DNA of 64,000 nucleotides from Achromobacter aegrifaciens (GCF_902859735.1 NZ_CADIJY010000005.1:451870-515869); one strand, 5' to 3'. Positions 27,318 through 36,625 are shown, numbered from the stretch's first letter. Program-made: numbers and translations. Notes: generated from the letters alone by a model not told the origin.

Positions 27318-29174
27318 TTACGAGGCCGCGGGTTCGCCCGTAGGGCGTTCCGGACGCAGGCGTCTGTCCGTATCGTAAGGGAAAAATTCTTCAATCCGGC
27401 CCTGCGCCACATGGGCGCGGCAGGCCTGCCACCACTCCGGTTCCAGCAGGTCGGAATGGTGACGCATGAAGGCGCCGCGCACGCGCGGGTCGCCTAGCAG
27501 AAAGCGTCCGAATTCTTCGGGAAAGACATCATTCGGGCCGATGGCATACCAGGGTTCGGACGCCAGCTCCGCCTCTTCGTTGGGGGCGGGCGGAATGCGC
27601 CGGAAATTCATTTCTGTCATGCGCTGGATTTCGTCGTAATCGTAGAAAACGACCCGGCCCAGGCGCGTGACGCCGAAGTTCTTGTAGAGCATGTCCCCGG
27701 GGAAAATATTGGCCGCCGCCAGTTGGCGGATGGCGTCCCCGTATTCGCGCACGGCCGGGTCCAGCAGCGCATCCGACGCCTGGCGCAGGTAGATGTTCAG
27801 CGGGGTCATGCGCCGTTCGATGTAGACATGGCGGATGACCACCGTGTCGCCGGTTTCCTCTATCAGGCTGGGCACCAGCCGGCGCAATTCTTCCAGCAGC
27901 GCGGGTGCAAAGCGTGCGCGCGGCAGCGCCACCTGTGAGTATTCCCAGGTGTCGGCCATGCGGCCGACGCGATCGTGCAGCTTCACCATCTGGTACTTGC
28001 GGCGCACGGTGGCATGGTCCATGCCGTCCTTGTCGATGCGGTCCTTGATGAGCTTGAACACGTAGGGATAGGACGGCAGCGTGAACACGCACATCACCAT
28101 GCCCTTGATGCCGGGGGCGATGTCGAAGGCGTCGCGCGAATGGGCCAGGTGGTGCAGGAAGTCGCGGTAGAACAGCGTCTTGCCCTGCTTCTGCAGGCCG
28201 ATCATGGTGTATAGCTCGGCCTTGGGCTTGCGCGGCAGCAGGCTGGACAGGAAATTCACCACCGCGGCCGGCGTTTCCATGTCCACCAGGAAATAGGCGC
28301 GAGTGAAGCTGAACAGCGTGCTCAGGTCGTCGGCGCCCAGCAGCAGCGCGTCCAGCACGACCTGGCCCGCCGGGTTGCGCATCAGCGCCACCGCAAAGGG
28401 ATACACCGTGCCCTGGTTGATCAAGCGGCCGACGATGTAGGCGCCCTTGTTGCGGAAGAACAGCGAGCCCAGCGCGTGGATCTGGCAGTCGCTGGCGATG
28501 CGGCGGCCGACGTGGCGCGGCAGTATCGCGCGCAACTGCTTGACCGCGGCGCGCGCCAGCAGCCGGGTGTCGCGGGGCAGGTCTTCGAAGGGCAGCGCCA
28601 GCCCGAAGTCCGCCACCATGCGGATCAGGCTTTTTTCCAGCCCGTCGGTGGCGGGGTAATACACCCGGTACGAGGGGATGCTGCTGTCCAGGTAGTCGGT
28701 GGCGATGGCCGGGCGGACGAACAGGAAGGCGTTGTGGAAATAATCGCGGTGCAGGATGCGGCACGACACCGAGTTGAAAAACGTCTCGGCGCATTCGGGC
28801 TGGCGGTGGTCGCCCAGCAGGCCCACGAATTCCTGTTTGATCTGCTGCCAGAACGCGGTCTGCTCGTCGCTCAGGTTGGGTGCTGCGCTACCGTTGGCGC
28901 CCACCGCGCCTTCGGGGCGGCCGCGCAGCACGCCTTCCAGTTGGGTGGCGCATTCGCGCACCCGCATGTCGTAGTACTCGATGCGCTCGCGCGACAGGCG
29001 CTGGATGCCGTGCCAGTCGCCGGATTCGAACAGCGCCTTGGCGCGCTGGGCGCTGTAGCGGAACAGCGCGTAATGGCGGTCGAAGCCCGCCAGGATCAGC
29101 CGTGCGACGTCCAGCGGCGAGGGGCCCGGAGCGGGCGCCTGCTCGATGTGCTGGACGTCGGACATGCGGATCAT
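27318..29174 (-). CDS. aceK: Isocitrate dehydrogenase kinase/phosphatase
   Basis: 618 residues, slightly longer than the E. coli protein. Recognisable AceK features include LILAGFDRHYALFRYSAQRAK at the start, the MVMCVFTLPSYPYVFKLIKDR kinase core and NIFPGDMLYKNFGVTRLGRV with VVFYDYDEIQRM near the catalytic loop. AceK phosphorylates isocitrate dehydrogenase to divert carbon into the glyoxylate shunt when growing on acetate or acetyl-CoA-yielding substrates. It sits between ivd (11 nt upstream) and the thiolase, so it is cotranscribed with leucine catabolism genes. Start 29174 or 29165. Confidence 0.96.
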   Translation of the reverse strand: MIRMSDVQHIEQAPAPGPSPLDVARLILAGFDRHYALFRYSAQRAKALFESGDWHGIQRLSRERIEYYDMRVRECATQLEGVLRGRPEGAVGANGSAAPNLSDEQTAFWQQIKQEFVGLLGDHRQPECAETFFNSVSCRILHRDYFHNAFLFVRPAIATDYLDSSIPSYRVYYPATDGLEKSLIRMVADFGLALPFEDLPRDTRLLARAAVKQLRAILPRHVGRRIASDCQIHALGSLFFRNKGAYIVGRLINQGTVYPFAVALMRNPAGQVVLDALLLGADDLSTLFSFTRAYFLVDMETPAAVVNFLSSLLPRKPKAELYTMIGLQKQGKTLFYRDFLHHLAHSRDAFDIAPGIKGMVMCVFTLPSYPYVFKLIKDRIDKDGMDHATVRRKYQMVKLHDRVGRMADTWEYSQVALPRARFAPALLEELRRLVPSLIEETGDTVVIRHVYIERRMTPLNIYLRQASDALLDPAVREYGDAIRQLAAANIFPGDMLYKNFGVTRLGRVVFYDYDEIQRMTEMNFRRIPPAPNEEAELASEPWYAIGPNDVFPEEFGRFLLGDPRVRGAFMRHHSDLLEPEWWQACRAHVAQGRIEEFFPYDTDRRLRPERPTGEPAAS

Positions 29175-29185
29175 GGCGGCGTCGC

Positions 29186-30364
29186 TCAGGCGGTTTCGTT
29201 GAACAGTTCGCGGCCGATCAGCATGCGGCGGATTTCGCTGGTGCCGGCGCCGATTTCGTACAGCTTGGCGTCGCGCCACAGGCGGCCCACCGGGTATTCG
29301 TTGATGTAGCCGTTGCCGCCCAGGATCTGCACGCCCTCGCCCGCCATCCAGGTGGCTTTCTCGGCGGTGTACAGGATCAGCGCGGCGCAGTCCTTGCGCA
29401 CCTGGCGCACGTGCTCGGCGCCCAGGCGGTCCAGGTTCTTGCCGACCTGGTAGCAGAAGGCGCGGCTGGCCTGCAGCGTGGTGTACAGGTCCGCGACCTT
29501 GCCCTGGATCAGCTGGAATTCGCCGATGGCCTGGCCGAACTGCTTGCGGTCATGGATATAGGGGACGACCACGTCCATCACGGCCTGCATGATGCCCACC
29601 GGGCCGCCAGACAGCACCGCGCGTTCGTAGTCCAGGCCGCTCATCAGCACCTTGACGCCGCCGTTGACCTGGCCCAGCACGTTCTCTTCCGGGATTTCGC
29701 AGTCCTGGAACACCAGTTCGCCGGTATGGCTGCCGCGCATGCCCAGCTTGTCCAGCTTTTGCGCCACGGAAAAGCCCTTGAAGCCCTTTTCCACCAGGAA
29801 GGCGGTAATGCCGCGCTGGTGCGCTTCAGGATCGGTCTTGGCGTAGACCACCAGGGTGTCGGCGTCCGGGCCGTTGGTGATCCACATCTTGGTGCCGTTC
29901 AGCACGTAGCGGTCGCCCTTCTTGTCGGCGCGCAGCTTCATGCTGACCACGTCGGAACCGGCGCCCGGCTCGCTCATGGCCAGGGCGCCCACGTGTTCGC
30001 CAGAAATCAGCTTGGGCAGGTACCTGGCTTTCTGGGCGGCGGTGCCGTTGCGGTTGATCTGGTTCACGCACAGATTGGAGTGCGCGCCGTAGGACAGGCC
30101 GATGGAGGCGCTGGCGCGGGAGATTTCCTCCATCACGACCATATGGGCCAGATAGCCCATGTTGGCGCCGCCATATTCCTCGTCGGCCGTCATGCCCAGC
30201 ACGCCGAGTTCGCCGAATTTGCGCCAGAGGTCCATGGGGAACTGGTCGCTGCGGTCGACTTCTGCGGCGCGCGGCGCGATCTCGGCCAGTGCGAAATTAC
30301 GCACCGCGTCGCGCAGCATGTCCAGATCTTCGCCCAGGTCGAAGTTCAGGCCGGGAAGGTTCAT
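29186..30364 (-). CDS. ivd: Isovaleryl-CoA dehydrogenase
   Basis: 392 residues. Acyl-CoA dehydrogenase fold with [14 protein letters not shown] and [16 protein letters not shown]-binding loops and the catalytic Glu in [13 protein letters not shown], the position characteristic of isovaleryl-CoA dehydrogenases. C-terminal [19 protein letters not shown]. It oxidises isovaleryl-CoA to 3-methylcrotonyl-CoA (liuA). GGAG lies 7 nt before the ATG. It leads the leucine operon ivd-aceK-thiolase and is preceded by a strong palindrome that also occurs beside the liuR gene. Confidence 0.95.
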   Translation of the reverse strand: MNLPGLNFDLGEDLDMLRDAVRNFALAEIAPRAAEVDRSDQFPMDLWRKFGELGVLGMTADEEYGGANMGYLAHMVVMEEISRASASIGLSYGAHSNLCVNQINRNGTAAQKARYLPKLISGEHVGALAMSEPGAGSDVVSMKLRADKKGDRYVLNGTKMWITNGPDADTLVVYAKTDPEAHQRGITAFLVEKGFKGFSVAQKLDKLGMRGSHTGELVFQDCEIPEENVLGQVNGGVKVLMSGLDYERAVLSGGPVGIMQAVMDVVVPYIHDRKQFGQAIGEFQLIQGKVADLYTTLQASRAFCYQVGKNLDRLGAEHVRQVRKDCAALILYTAEKATWMAGEGVQILGGNGYINEYPVGRLWRDAKLYEIGAGTSEIRRMLIGRELFNETA

Positions 30365-30485
30365 CGCTGTCTCCGTGATAGTAGGTACTTACTATTTTGT
30401 GGGCGCCCGTGTCCGGCGCCAGCTTGCCGCGCGTGGCTCATGATGCGCCGATCGGCCATCGCCGCGCAATGATGCACTGCAAATA

Positions 30486-30505
30486 TTACGTTTACGTAAA
30501 CGTAA
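30486..30505. promoter_or_regulatory. Probable LiuR operator between ivd and the M20 hydrolase gene
   Basis: A perfect 20-bp palindrome TTACGTTTACGTAAACGTAA (30486-30505) containing TTTACGT-N2-ACGTAAA. The 19-nt core GTTTACGTAAACGTAAATT (30490-30508) is repeated exactly beside liuR. On the ivd side a TAATAT (30487-30482) follows the palindrome at a distance suiting the long spacer of MerR-regulated promoters. Confidence 0.75.
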
Positions 30506-30598
30506 ATTGGAGTCGGGTTATCCCTAGGTAATTCAACCCTGCCCAGGGAGTTGCGCTGAGTAAGATGCCAGCCGATCCTTGAATCCTGAATCATTGCG

Positions 30599-31786
30599 AT
30601 GGAGTCTGCCGTGCTCGAACTATCCAACCTGGACGAAATTGTGGCGCTGCGGCGCGACATCCACATGCATCCGGAGCTTTGCTACGAAGAGCATCGCACG
30701 GCCAAAGTGGTGGCGGACACGCTGCGCGGCTGGGGCATCGAGACCCACACCGGCATCGCCAAGACCGGGGTGGTCGGCGTGATCAAGCGCGGCACGTCGG
30801 ATCGCGCGATCATGCTGCGCGCCGACATGGACGCCCTGCCCATGCAGGAAGAGAACCAGTTCGAACACCGCTCGCGCCACGACGGCAAGATGCACGGCTG
30901 CGGCCACGACGGCCACACCGCCATGCTGCTGGCCGCCGCGCGCCATCTGCAGGCCGAAGGCGGCTTCGACGGCACCGTGTACCTGTGCTTCCAGCCGGCC
31001 GAGGAAGGCGGCGCGGGCGGCCGGGCCATGATCCAGGACGGCCTGTTCGAGCGCTTCCCCTGCGAAGCCGTGTTCGGCCTGCACAACTGGCCGGGGCTGC
31101 CCGCCGGATCCATCGGCGTCTGTTCCGGCCCGATGATGGCGGCCGCCAACGGTTTCAAGATCACCGTGCGCGGCAAGGGCGGCCATGCGGCCGCGCCGCA
31201 GGACTGCAGCGATCCGGTGCCGGCGCTGTTCGCCATCGGCCAGTCGTTGCAGACCATCCTCACGCGCAGCAAGCGTCCGCTGGACGCCGCCGTGCTGTCG
31301 ATCACCCAGGTGCAGGCCGGCGGCAGCGTGATTAACGTCATCCCCAACAGCGCCTGGCTGGGTGGCTCGGTACGCGCTTACAGCACGGCGGTGGTCGACC
31401 TGATTGAACGCCGCATGAACGAGATCGCCGGCAACATCGCCGCCGCGCACGGCTGCGAGGCCGACGTGTTCTTCGAGCGCCGCTATCCGGCGCTGGTGAA
31501 CACCGTGGCTGAAACCGAGTTCTGCATGGAAGTCATGCGCGAGGTCGTGGGCGAGGACAAGGCAATGGTGATCGAGCCGGCCATGGCCTCGGAAGATTTC
31601 GCCTTCCTGCTGCAGGAAAAGCCCGGCTGCTACGTGTTCCTGGGCAACGGCGACGGCGAGCACCGCATGGCCGGCCACGGCCTGGGTCCCTGCATGCTGC
31701 ACAACGCCAGCTACGACTTCAATGACTCCCTGATTCCGGCTGGCGCGTCGTACTGGGTACGCCTGGCGCAACGCTATCTGGCCTGA
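30599..31786 (+). CDS. M20-family amidohydrolase (hippurate/aminoacylase-like)
   Basis: 395 residues. Metal-site motifs MRADMDALPMQEENQFEH, KMHGCGHDGHTAMLLAAARH, FQPAEEGGAGGRAMIQDG and the dimerisation domain GKGGHAAAPQDCSDPV typify peptidase M20D (hippurate hydrolase/N-acyl-amino-acid amidohydrolase). It would free an amino acid or aromatic acid from an N-acyl conjugate. It is divergent from ivd across the LiuR-like site, so it may share that control, and is followed 58 nt later by a Bug receptor that could import the substrate. Confidence 0.93.
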   Translation: MESAVLELSNLDEIVALRRDIHMHPELCYEEHRTAKVVADTLRGWGIETHTGIAKTGVVGVIKRGTSDRAIMLRADMDALPMQEENQFEHRSRHDGKMHGCGHDGHTAMLLAAARHLQAEGGFDGTVYLCFQPAEEGGAGGRAMIQDGLFERFPCEAVFGLHNWPGLPAGSIGVCSGPMMAAANGFKITVRGKGGHAAAPQDCSDPVPALFAIGQSLQTILTRSKRPLDAAVLSITQVQAGGSVINVIPNSAWLGGSVRAYSTAVVDLIERRMNEIAGNIAAAHGCEADVFFERRYPALVNTVAETEFCMEVMREVVGEDKAMVIEPAMASEDFAFLLQEKPGCYVFLGNGDGEHRMAGHGLGPCMLHNASYDFNDSLIPAGASYWVRLAQRYLA

Positions 31787-31844
31787 TGTGCTTCACGCCT
31801 TTCGTTTTATCTGACGCAGTGCCACGCAACATTACCAGGACGAT

Positions 31845-32816
31845 ATGAAGAAGAAGACATTGCTGATCAAGGCCGCGGGGGCGGCCTTGGCAATCATGGC
31901 CAGCGGCGCCATGGCGCAAAACTGGCCGGCCAAGCCCGTGACGCTGGTCGTGCCCTACACCGCCGGCGGCAGCGCCGATGCGATCGGACGCCGCCTGGGC
32001 GACGTCCTGCGCAAGGAAAGCAACGTAACCGTCATCGTCGAGAACAAGCCGGGCGCGGGCGCCTCCGTCGGCACCGACTTCGTGGCGCGCGCACAGCCGG
32101 ACGGCACCACGCTGCTGCTGGCTTCCACCAGCCCGCTGACGATCTTCCCGCATCTGGCCAAGACCAACTATGACCCGATGAAGGACCTGGCGCCCGTGGC
32201 CAGCGTGGCGGTAGCGCCCGTTGCCATCGTCGCCACCAAGGCGCTGCCGGTGAAGGACTTCGCCGGCTTGATCGACTACGCCAAGTCGCATCCCGACGGC
32301 GTGCGCTACGGCACGCCGGGCCAGGGCACCGTGGCCCACATCGGCATGTCGGCCGTCACGGCGCAGACCGGCACCAAGATGCTGCACGTGCCTTACCGCG
32401 GCAACAGCCAGGCGCTGACCGACGGCCTGGGCGGCGTGGTCGAGCTGCTGGTGGTCAATAGCGACGTGGTGCTGCCGCACGTCGCCAGCGGTGCGCTCAA
32501 GCCGCTGGCCGTGATGGCGCCCGAGCGCCTGGCCGCATGGCCGGACGTGCCCACCATGGCGGAACTGAAGATGCCGCAGGCGCAGTACTACTCGAACTTC
32601 GGCGTGTTCGCGCCGGCCAATCTGCCGCCGGCCGTCGCGCAGCCGCTGCAGGCCGCCTTGGCCAAGGCGGTGGCCAGCGCCGAATTCCAGGAACTGCTGG
32701 CCAAGTCCTACCTGCAACCGGGCACCGCCACGGGCGAGGCCTTCGCCAAGCAGGTGCAGGCGGAATTCGCGAACAACGCGCGAGTCATCAAGGAAGGCAA
32801 CATCAAGGCCGAATAA
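31845..32816 (+). CDS. Bug-family periplasmic solute receptor
   Basis: 323 residues. Signal peptide MKKKTLLIKAAGAALAIMAS with AMAQ cleavage, then WPAKPVTLVVPYTAGGSADA, VENKPGAGASVGTDFV and MLHVPYRGNSQAL, the Bug hallmarks. It sits 58 nt after the M20 hydrolase in the same direction and is followed by a strong terminator, so the two form a bicistronic unit probably for uptake and hydrolysis of one compound. Ligand unknown. Confidence 0.93.
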   Translation: MKKKTLLIKAAGAALAIMASGAMAQNWPAKPVTLVVPYTAGGSADAIGRRLGDVLRKESNVTVIVENKPGAGASVGTDFVARAQPDGTTLLLASTSPLTIFPHLAKTNYDPMKDLAPVASVAVAPVAIVATKALPVKDFAGLIDYAKSHPDGVRYGTPGQGTVAHIGMSAVTAQTGTKMLHVPYRGNSQALTDGLGGVVELLVVNSDVVLPHVASGALKPLAVMAPERLAAWPDVPTMAELKMPQAQYYSNFGVFAPANLPPAVAQPLQAALAKAVASAEFQELLAKSYLQPGTATGEAFAKQVQAEFANNARVIKEGNIKAE

Positions 32817-32828
32817 GCTCTGCCTGGC

Positions 32829-32871
32829 AAAAAAGCGCGCGACCCCTGGGGGTTAGGCGCGCTTTTTTTTT
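32829..32871 (+). terminator. Rho-independent terminator after the M20-Bug unit
   Basis: AAAAAAGCGCGC (32829-32840) pairs with GCGCGCTTTTTT (32857-32868), enclosing an inner CCCC/GGGG, followed by a run of T to 32871. Confidence 0.9.
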
Positions 32872-32915
32872 GAGCCGGCCCAAGACCGCGGACGCTTCGA
32901 GAGGCTTGCCGCAGC

Positions 32916-33248
32916 CTACGCGCTGCGCGGCCCGAACATGATCACCATCATTCCGGCCAGGCACAGCCCCACGCCCAGCCAGTCGCTCATGCTGGGCCGC
33001 ACGCCGTCCACGGCCCACAGCCACAGCAGCGCCATGCCGATGTACACGCCGCCATACGCCGCATAGACGCGGCCCGAAGCCGTGGGGTGCAGCGTCAGCA
33101 GCCAGGCGAACAGCGCCAGGCTGGCGGCCGCCGGCGCGAGCAGCCAGATGGAATGGCCTTTGCGCAGCCAAAGATAAGGCAGATAGCAGCCGACGATCTC
33201 GGCCAGCGCCGTCAGGATGAACAGCGCGAGGGTTTGCAGGGCGCCCAT
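32916..33248 (-). CDS. YnfA/UPF0060 family membrane protein
   Basis: 110 residues, four membrane segments, small multidrug-resistance-like topology. [20 protein letters not shown] and [20 protein letters not shown] are characteristic of the YnfA (UPF0060) family, with the family's conserved Glu in ALAEI. Role unknown; YnfA resembles SMR exporters. It follows liuR after 10 nt and is therefore probably cotranscribed with it. Confidence 0.93.
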   Translation of the reverse strand: MGALQTLALFILTALAEIVGCYLPYLWLRKGHSIWLLAPAAASLALFAWLLTLHPTASGRVYAAYGGVYIGMALLWLWAVDGVRPSMSDWLGVGLCLAGMMVIMFGPRSA

Positions 33249-33258
33249 GCGCGTCCCG

Positions 33259-33639
33259 CTAGGGCTTTTGCGCGAGCAGCTCGCGGCATTGCTGTTCCTG
33301 CTGCGCGATCTCGCGCAGGGTATCCTCGATGTCGCGGCGCTGTTGTTCCAGCGTGGAGCGGTGCTGTTCCAGCACGCTCAGGTACTGGCGCAGCTGGACC
33401 GCGGTGTCGCCCGGCCCGTCGTACATGTCGATCAAGGTCAGGATCTCGGACAATTGCAGGCCCAGGCGCTTGCCGCGCAGGGCCAGCTTCAGGCGCGTGC
33501 GGTCGCGCGGCCCGAAGATGCGGTTGCGTCCTTCGCGCGCCGGGCTGACGATCCCCTGGTCTTCATAGAAGCGGATCGTGCGGGGCGTGACGTCGAACTC
33601 GCGCGAGAGTTCAGAGATGGTCCAGGTTGACGGGGACAT
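33259..33639 (-). CDS. liuR: MerR-family regulator, LiuR (leucine catabolism)
   Basis: 126 residues. MerR winged helix [20 protein letters not shown] followed by [20 protein letters not shown], then a coiled-coil dimer helix with no metal-binding Cys. This matches the LiuR subgroup that controls ivd/mcc genes in proteobacteria. The operator TTTACGT-N2-ACGTAAA occurs in its own divergent region and again before ivd, 3.1 kb away. Autoregulation and activation of the metallo-hydrolase on the other side are likely. Confidence 0.9.
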   Translation of the reverse strand: MSPSTWTISELSREFDVTPRTIRFYEDQGIVSPAREGRNRIFGPRDRTRLKLALRGKRLGLQLSEILTLIDMYDGPGDTAVQLRQYLSVLEQHRSTLEQQRRDIEDTLREIAQQEQQCRELLAQKP

Positions 33640-33652
33640 GCGGCGTGTGGCA

Positions 33653-33676
33653 GTTTACGTAAACGTAAATTATGAT
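33653..33676. promoter_or_regulatory. LiuR operator and MerR-type promoter of the metallo-hydrolase gene
   Basis: GTTTACGTAAACGTAAATT (33653-33671) is the same 19 nt as before ivd. The end of the site runs into a good -10 TATGAT (33671-33676); a 19-nt spacer would place the -35 at 33646-33651, a poor TGTGGC, as expected for a MerR-activated promoter. Confidence 0.75.
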
Positions 33677-33711
33677 GACTTGACCCAATCGTCAAGCGTG
33701 GAGGAGAGGCA

Positions 33712-34779
33712 ATGAATCCGAACGAACAGAAACTGCAGTACCCCTGGGCCGATTTCCAGCCCGAAGCCGGCCGTTCGCACGTGGTGGCGGATGGGGTCAA
33801 GTGGATCAGGATGCCTCTGCCGTTCGCGCTGGATCATATCAACCTCTGGCTGCTGCGCGACAACATCGACGGCCGCGACGGCTGGACCATCGTCGACTGC
33901 GGCATCACCCGCGATGAAGTGAAGACGCTGTGGGAACGCGTGTTCGAGACCGAACTCGAAGGCCTGCCGGTGCTGCGCGTGATCGTCACCCACATGCATC
34001 CCGACCACATCGGCCTGGCGCACTGGTTGTGCGAACGCTGGAATGCGCCCCTGTGGATGACGATGACGGACTTCATGGTGGCCTCGCTGTGGTCCTCGCG
34101 CCGCGGCGAAGCCGGCGGCGGCCCGGGCGGCCAATCGGCGGTGGACCACTTCGCGCGCCATGGCCTGACTGACCTCGACGCGCAGGAGCAGATCCGCCAG
34201 CGCGCCAATTACTACCCCAACCTGGTGCCCGCCGTGCCCGCGCGCTACACCCGCATCCTGCATGGCGACGCGGTGCGCATCGGCGGGCGCGACTGGCGCG
34301 TCATCGTGGGCTATGGCCACGCGCCTGAACACGCGTCGCTGTATTCCGCCGACCTGCGCGTGCTGATCTCCGGCGACATGGTGCTGCCGCGCATTTCCAC
34401 CAACGTCAGCGTGTTCGACTACGAGCCCGACGCCAATCCCCTGCCGCTGTACCTGCGCTCGCTGGACGGCTACGCCGATCTGCCCGAGGACACGCTGGTG
34501 CTGCCTTCGCATGGCCGCCCTTTCAAGGGCCTGCACGAGCGCATCGCGCAACAGCACGAACACCATCGCGACCGCTTGGCGGAAGTGCTGGAAGCCTGTG
34601 CGGTCCAGCCGCAATCGACCACCGACATCGTGCCGGTGCTGTTCAAGCGCAAGCTCGACCTGCATCAGCTGACCTTCGCCATGGGCGAGGCGCTGGCGCA
34701 CCTGCATGCGCTGTATTTCGAAGGCAAGCTCAAGCGCGCGCTGGGCGCGGACGGCATCATGCGGTTTTCGGCTGCCTGA
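33712..34779 (+). CDS. Metallo-beta-lactamase-fold hydrolase
   Basis: 355 residues. The HxHxDH zinc motif is THMHPDHIGLAHWL, with later His/Asp ligands at GYGHAPEHASLYS and LISGDMVLPRIS and a C-terminal helical domain. Similar proteins hydrolyse thioesters or lactones. GGAGG lies 10 nt before the ATG. Its promoter carries the LiuR operator, so it probably acts in leucine or acyl-CoA metabolism, for example a CoA thioester hydrolase (inference only). Confidence 0.9.
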   Translation: MNPNEQKLQYPWADFQPEAGRSHVVADGVKWIRMPLPFALDHINLWLLRDNIDGRDGWTIVDCGITRDEVKTLWERVFETELEGLPVLRVIVTHMHPDHIGLAHWLCERWNAPLWMTMTDFMVASLWSSRRGEAGGGPGGQSAVDHFARHGLTDLDAQEQIRQRANYYPNLVPAVPARYTRILHGDAVRIGGRDWRVIVGYGHAPEHASLYSADLRVLISGDMVLPRISTNVSVFDYEPDANPLPLYLRSLDGYADLPEDTLVLPSHGRPFKGLHERIAQQHEHHRDRLAEVLEACAVQPQSTTDIVPVLFKRKLDLHQLTFAMGEALAHLHALYFEGKLKRALGADGIMRFSAA

Positions 34780-34787
34780 GCGCCGTC

Positions 34788-35816
34788 TCAGTCCAGCGTT
34801 ACGCCCGTGTCGGCGTTCAGCTTGAGGATGATCGGAAGATAGGTCTGGTACTCGGCCAGGGCTTCGTCGGGCAGGTTCCCGATCGGTTCCAGGTCCATCG
34901 CGAGCAGCCTGTCGCGGACCTCGGGGCTCTGCACCGTAGCGCTGACCTCGCGACCCAGCCGCTCGACGATGTGTGCGGGCGTTTGGGCCGGGGCCAGTAG
35001 CGTCGTCGGTGCAATGGCCCGGTAAGCGTCATCGTCGTAGCCCGATTCGGCCATGCTTGGGACGTTCGGCAGGCTGCTGATCCGCTTGCTGCCGAGTACG
35101 GCCAGGGCCCGTATCTTGCCGGTGGCAAGGGGCTGCTTGAGCGTGAACACGGAGGCCAGGGCAACGTCGATCTGGCCGCCAAGCAACGCCGTCATGATCG
35201 GCAGTTCGCCCTTGTAGGGTACGTTCAGGATGTCGATGCCGTAGGTCTTGTTCATGTAGTGCTGAATGAGGTGCGGCGTGGAGCCTGGTCCCCACGATCC
35301 CATTCGGAGCGCGCCTGGTTCCTTTCTTGCATACGCGATCAGCTCATCGATGTTCCTGACGGGTAACGCACTGTTGATCACGATCACTCCCGTACCCTTG
35401 GCGATATCGGAGACCGGCCGCAACTCGGTGCGCGGATCGTAGGGCAGCTTCTTGAAGAGCACCAGGTTGGCGGTGATCGGGGAGGCCAGCGTCAACAGCA
35501 GGGTGTAGCCGTCCGGGGCTGATTTGGCGACGTAATTGGTCGCGATGATGCCGCTTGCGCCAGGCTTGTTCTCCACGAGCACGGGCTGGCCGAGCCGCTT
35601 GCCCAGGCCTTCGGCAACCGAGCGTGCGATGGTATCGACCTGCCCGCCGACCTGGTAAGGCACGATCAGATGCAAGGGCCTGGTTGGATAGTCGGTCTGG
35701 GCGCGCGCGGACAAGGGCAGGATAGCCAGCGCGGCGGCAAGCAATCCGACCCGTGTGGCAACCGCCGCCAGCGCTTGGGCAGCGGGTTTCCAGTACAAAT
35801 GTTTGTTTTGATTCAT
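34788..35816 (-). CDS. Bug-family periplasmic solute receptor
   Basis: 342 residues from the ATG at 35816, chosen because AGGAG lies about 7 nt upstream; a GTG at 35822 is possible. Signal peptide with RVGLLAAALAILPLSARAQ, then YPTRPLHLIVPYQVGGQVD, VENKPGASGIIATNYV, APDGYTLLLTLAS and ILNVPYKGELPIM. No transport subunits are adjacent. It ends 8 nt from the end of the convergent metallo-hydrolase gene. Ligand unknown. Confidence 0.92.
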   Translation of the reverse strand: MNQNKHLYWKPAAQALAAVATRVGLLAAALAILPLSARAQTDYPTRPLHLIVPYQVGGQVDTIARSVAEGLGKRLGQPVLVENKPGASGIIATNYVAKSAPDGYTLLLTLASPITANLVLFKKLPYDPRTELRPVSDIAKGTGVIVINSALPVRNIDELIAYARKEPGALRMGSWGPGSTPHLIQHYMNKTYGIDILNVPYKGELPIMTALLGGQIDVALASVFTLKQPLATGKIRALAVLGSKRISSLPNVPSMAESGYDDDAYRAIAPTTLLAPAQTPAHIVERLGREVSATVQSPEVRDRLLAMDLEPIGNLPDEALAEYQTYLPIILKLNADTGVTLD

Positions 35817-35998
35817 GGCCACTCTCCTTGCGCCGCAAGAGGTGGCTATCGGCGTCCATGCCTAGGCCTGTGTTGGGGCGGTGCGGCAATCTTGGACTGT
35901 GGGCGCCGGTCCGCAAACTGCAAATTCCGCATGTACATATGGGAAATACACAGGGCGCGCGCAGCGCAGGTGGGTCGGGAAGGGTTTTCGCCGCCTCT

Positions 35999-36625
35999 TC
36001 AACGCGAGGCGGTCGCCAGCCGCACGGCCAACCCGACAAACACCAGCGCGGCGATCCGGTTCAACCAGCGCTTGGCCGTCACCGAACGCTGCAGCAGTTC
36101 CCCGAACGCGCCCGAGAAGAACGCGATGGCGCCGAACACCAGCAGCGTGGACACCATGAACACCGCGCCCAGCTGCATGGTCTGCAAGCCCACGCGGCCC
36201 AGCGCCGGTGAGGTGAACTGCGGCAGGAAGGCGAAGAAGAACAGCAGGACCTTGGGATTGGTCAGGTTCATCACGATGCCGCGGCGATACAGCGCACCGG
36301 GCTTCATGGGTTCGGGGCGCTTGCCGTCCTCGGGTTCGACCGGCGCGCGCAGGATCTGCCATGCCAGATAGGCCAGGTAGGCGGCGCCCGCAAGCTTCAG
36401 CACGGTGAAGGCCATGGGCGAGGCCGCGAACACGGCCGCCAGCCCAACGGCCACGGCGGCCGTATGCCCCAGCAGCCCCGTGCACAGCCCCAGCACCACG
36501 AACATGCCGGCCTTGCGTCCCCAGATGGCGGATTGCATCAGCACGAACAGGTTGTCCGGCCCTGGAGTCAGGGCCAGCAGGACGGCAATGCCGAAGAATG
36601 CGATCAGGGTGTCGATGGGCAGCAT
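35999..36625 (-). CDS. LysE/RhtB-family amino acid exporter
   Basis: 208 residues, six membrane segments. The family signature ALTPGPDNLFVLMQSAIWGR at the first loop and LTNPKVLLFFFAFLPQF in the middle identify LysE/RhtB. Such proteins export lysine, homoserine, threonine or related compounds by proton exchange. The gene lies between a Bug receptor (same strand) and a divergent nitroreductase, so it stands alone. Confidence 0.93.
   Translation of the reverse strand: MLPIDTLIAFFGIAVLLALTPGPDNLFVLMQSAIWGRKAGMFVVLGLCTGLLGHTAAVAVGLAAVFAASPMAFTVLKLAGAAYLAYLAWQILRAPVEPEDGKRPEPMKPGALYRRGIVMNLTNPKVLLFFFAFLPQFTSPALGRVGLQTMQLGAVFMVSTLLVFGAIAFFSGAFGELLQRSVTAKRWLNRIAALVFVGLAVRLATASR

Noticed and set aside
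35820-35822. GTG at 35822 as start of the Bug gene
   Set aside because: AGGAG is better placed for the ATG at 35816.
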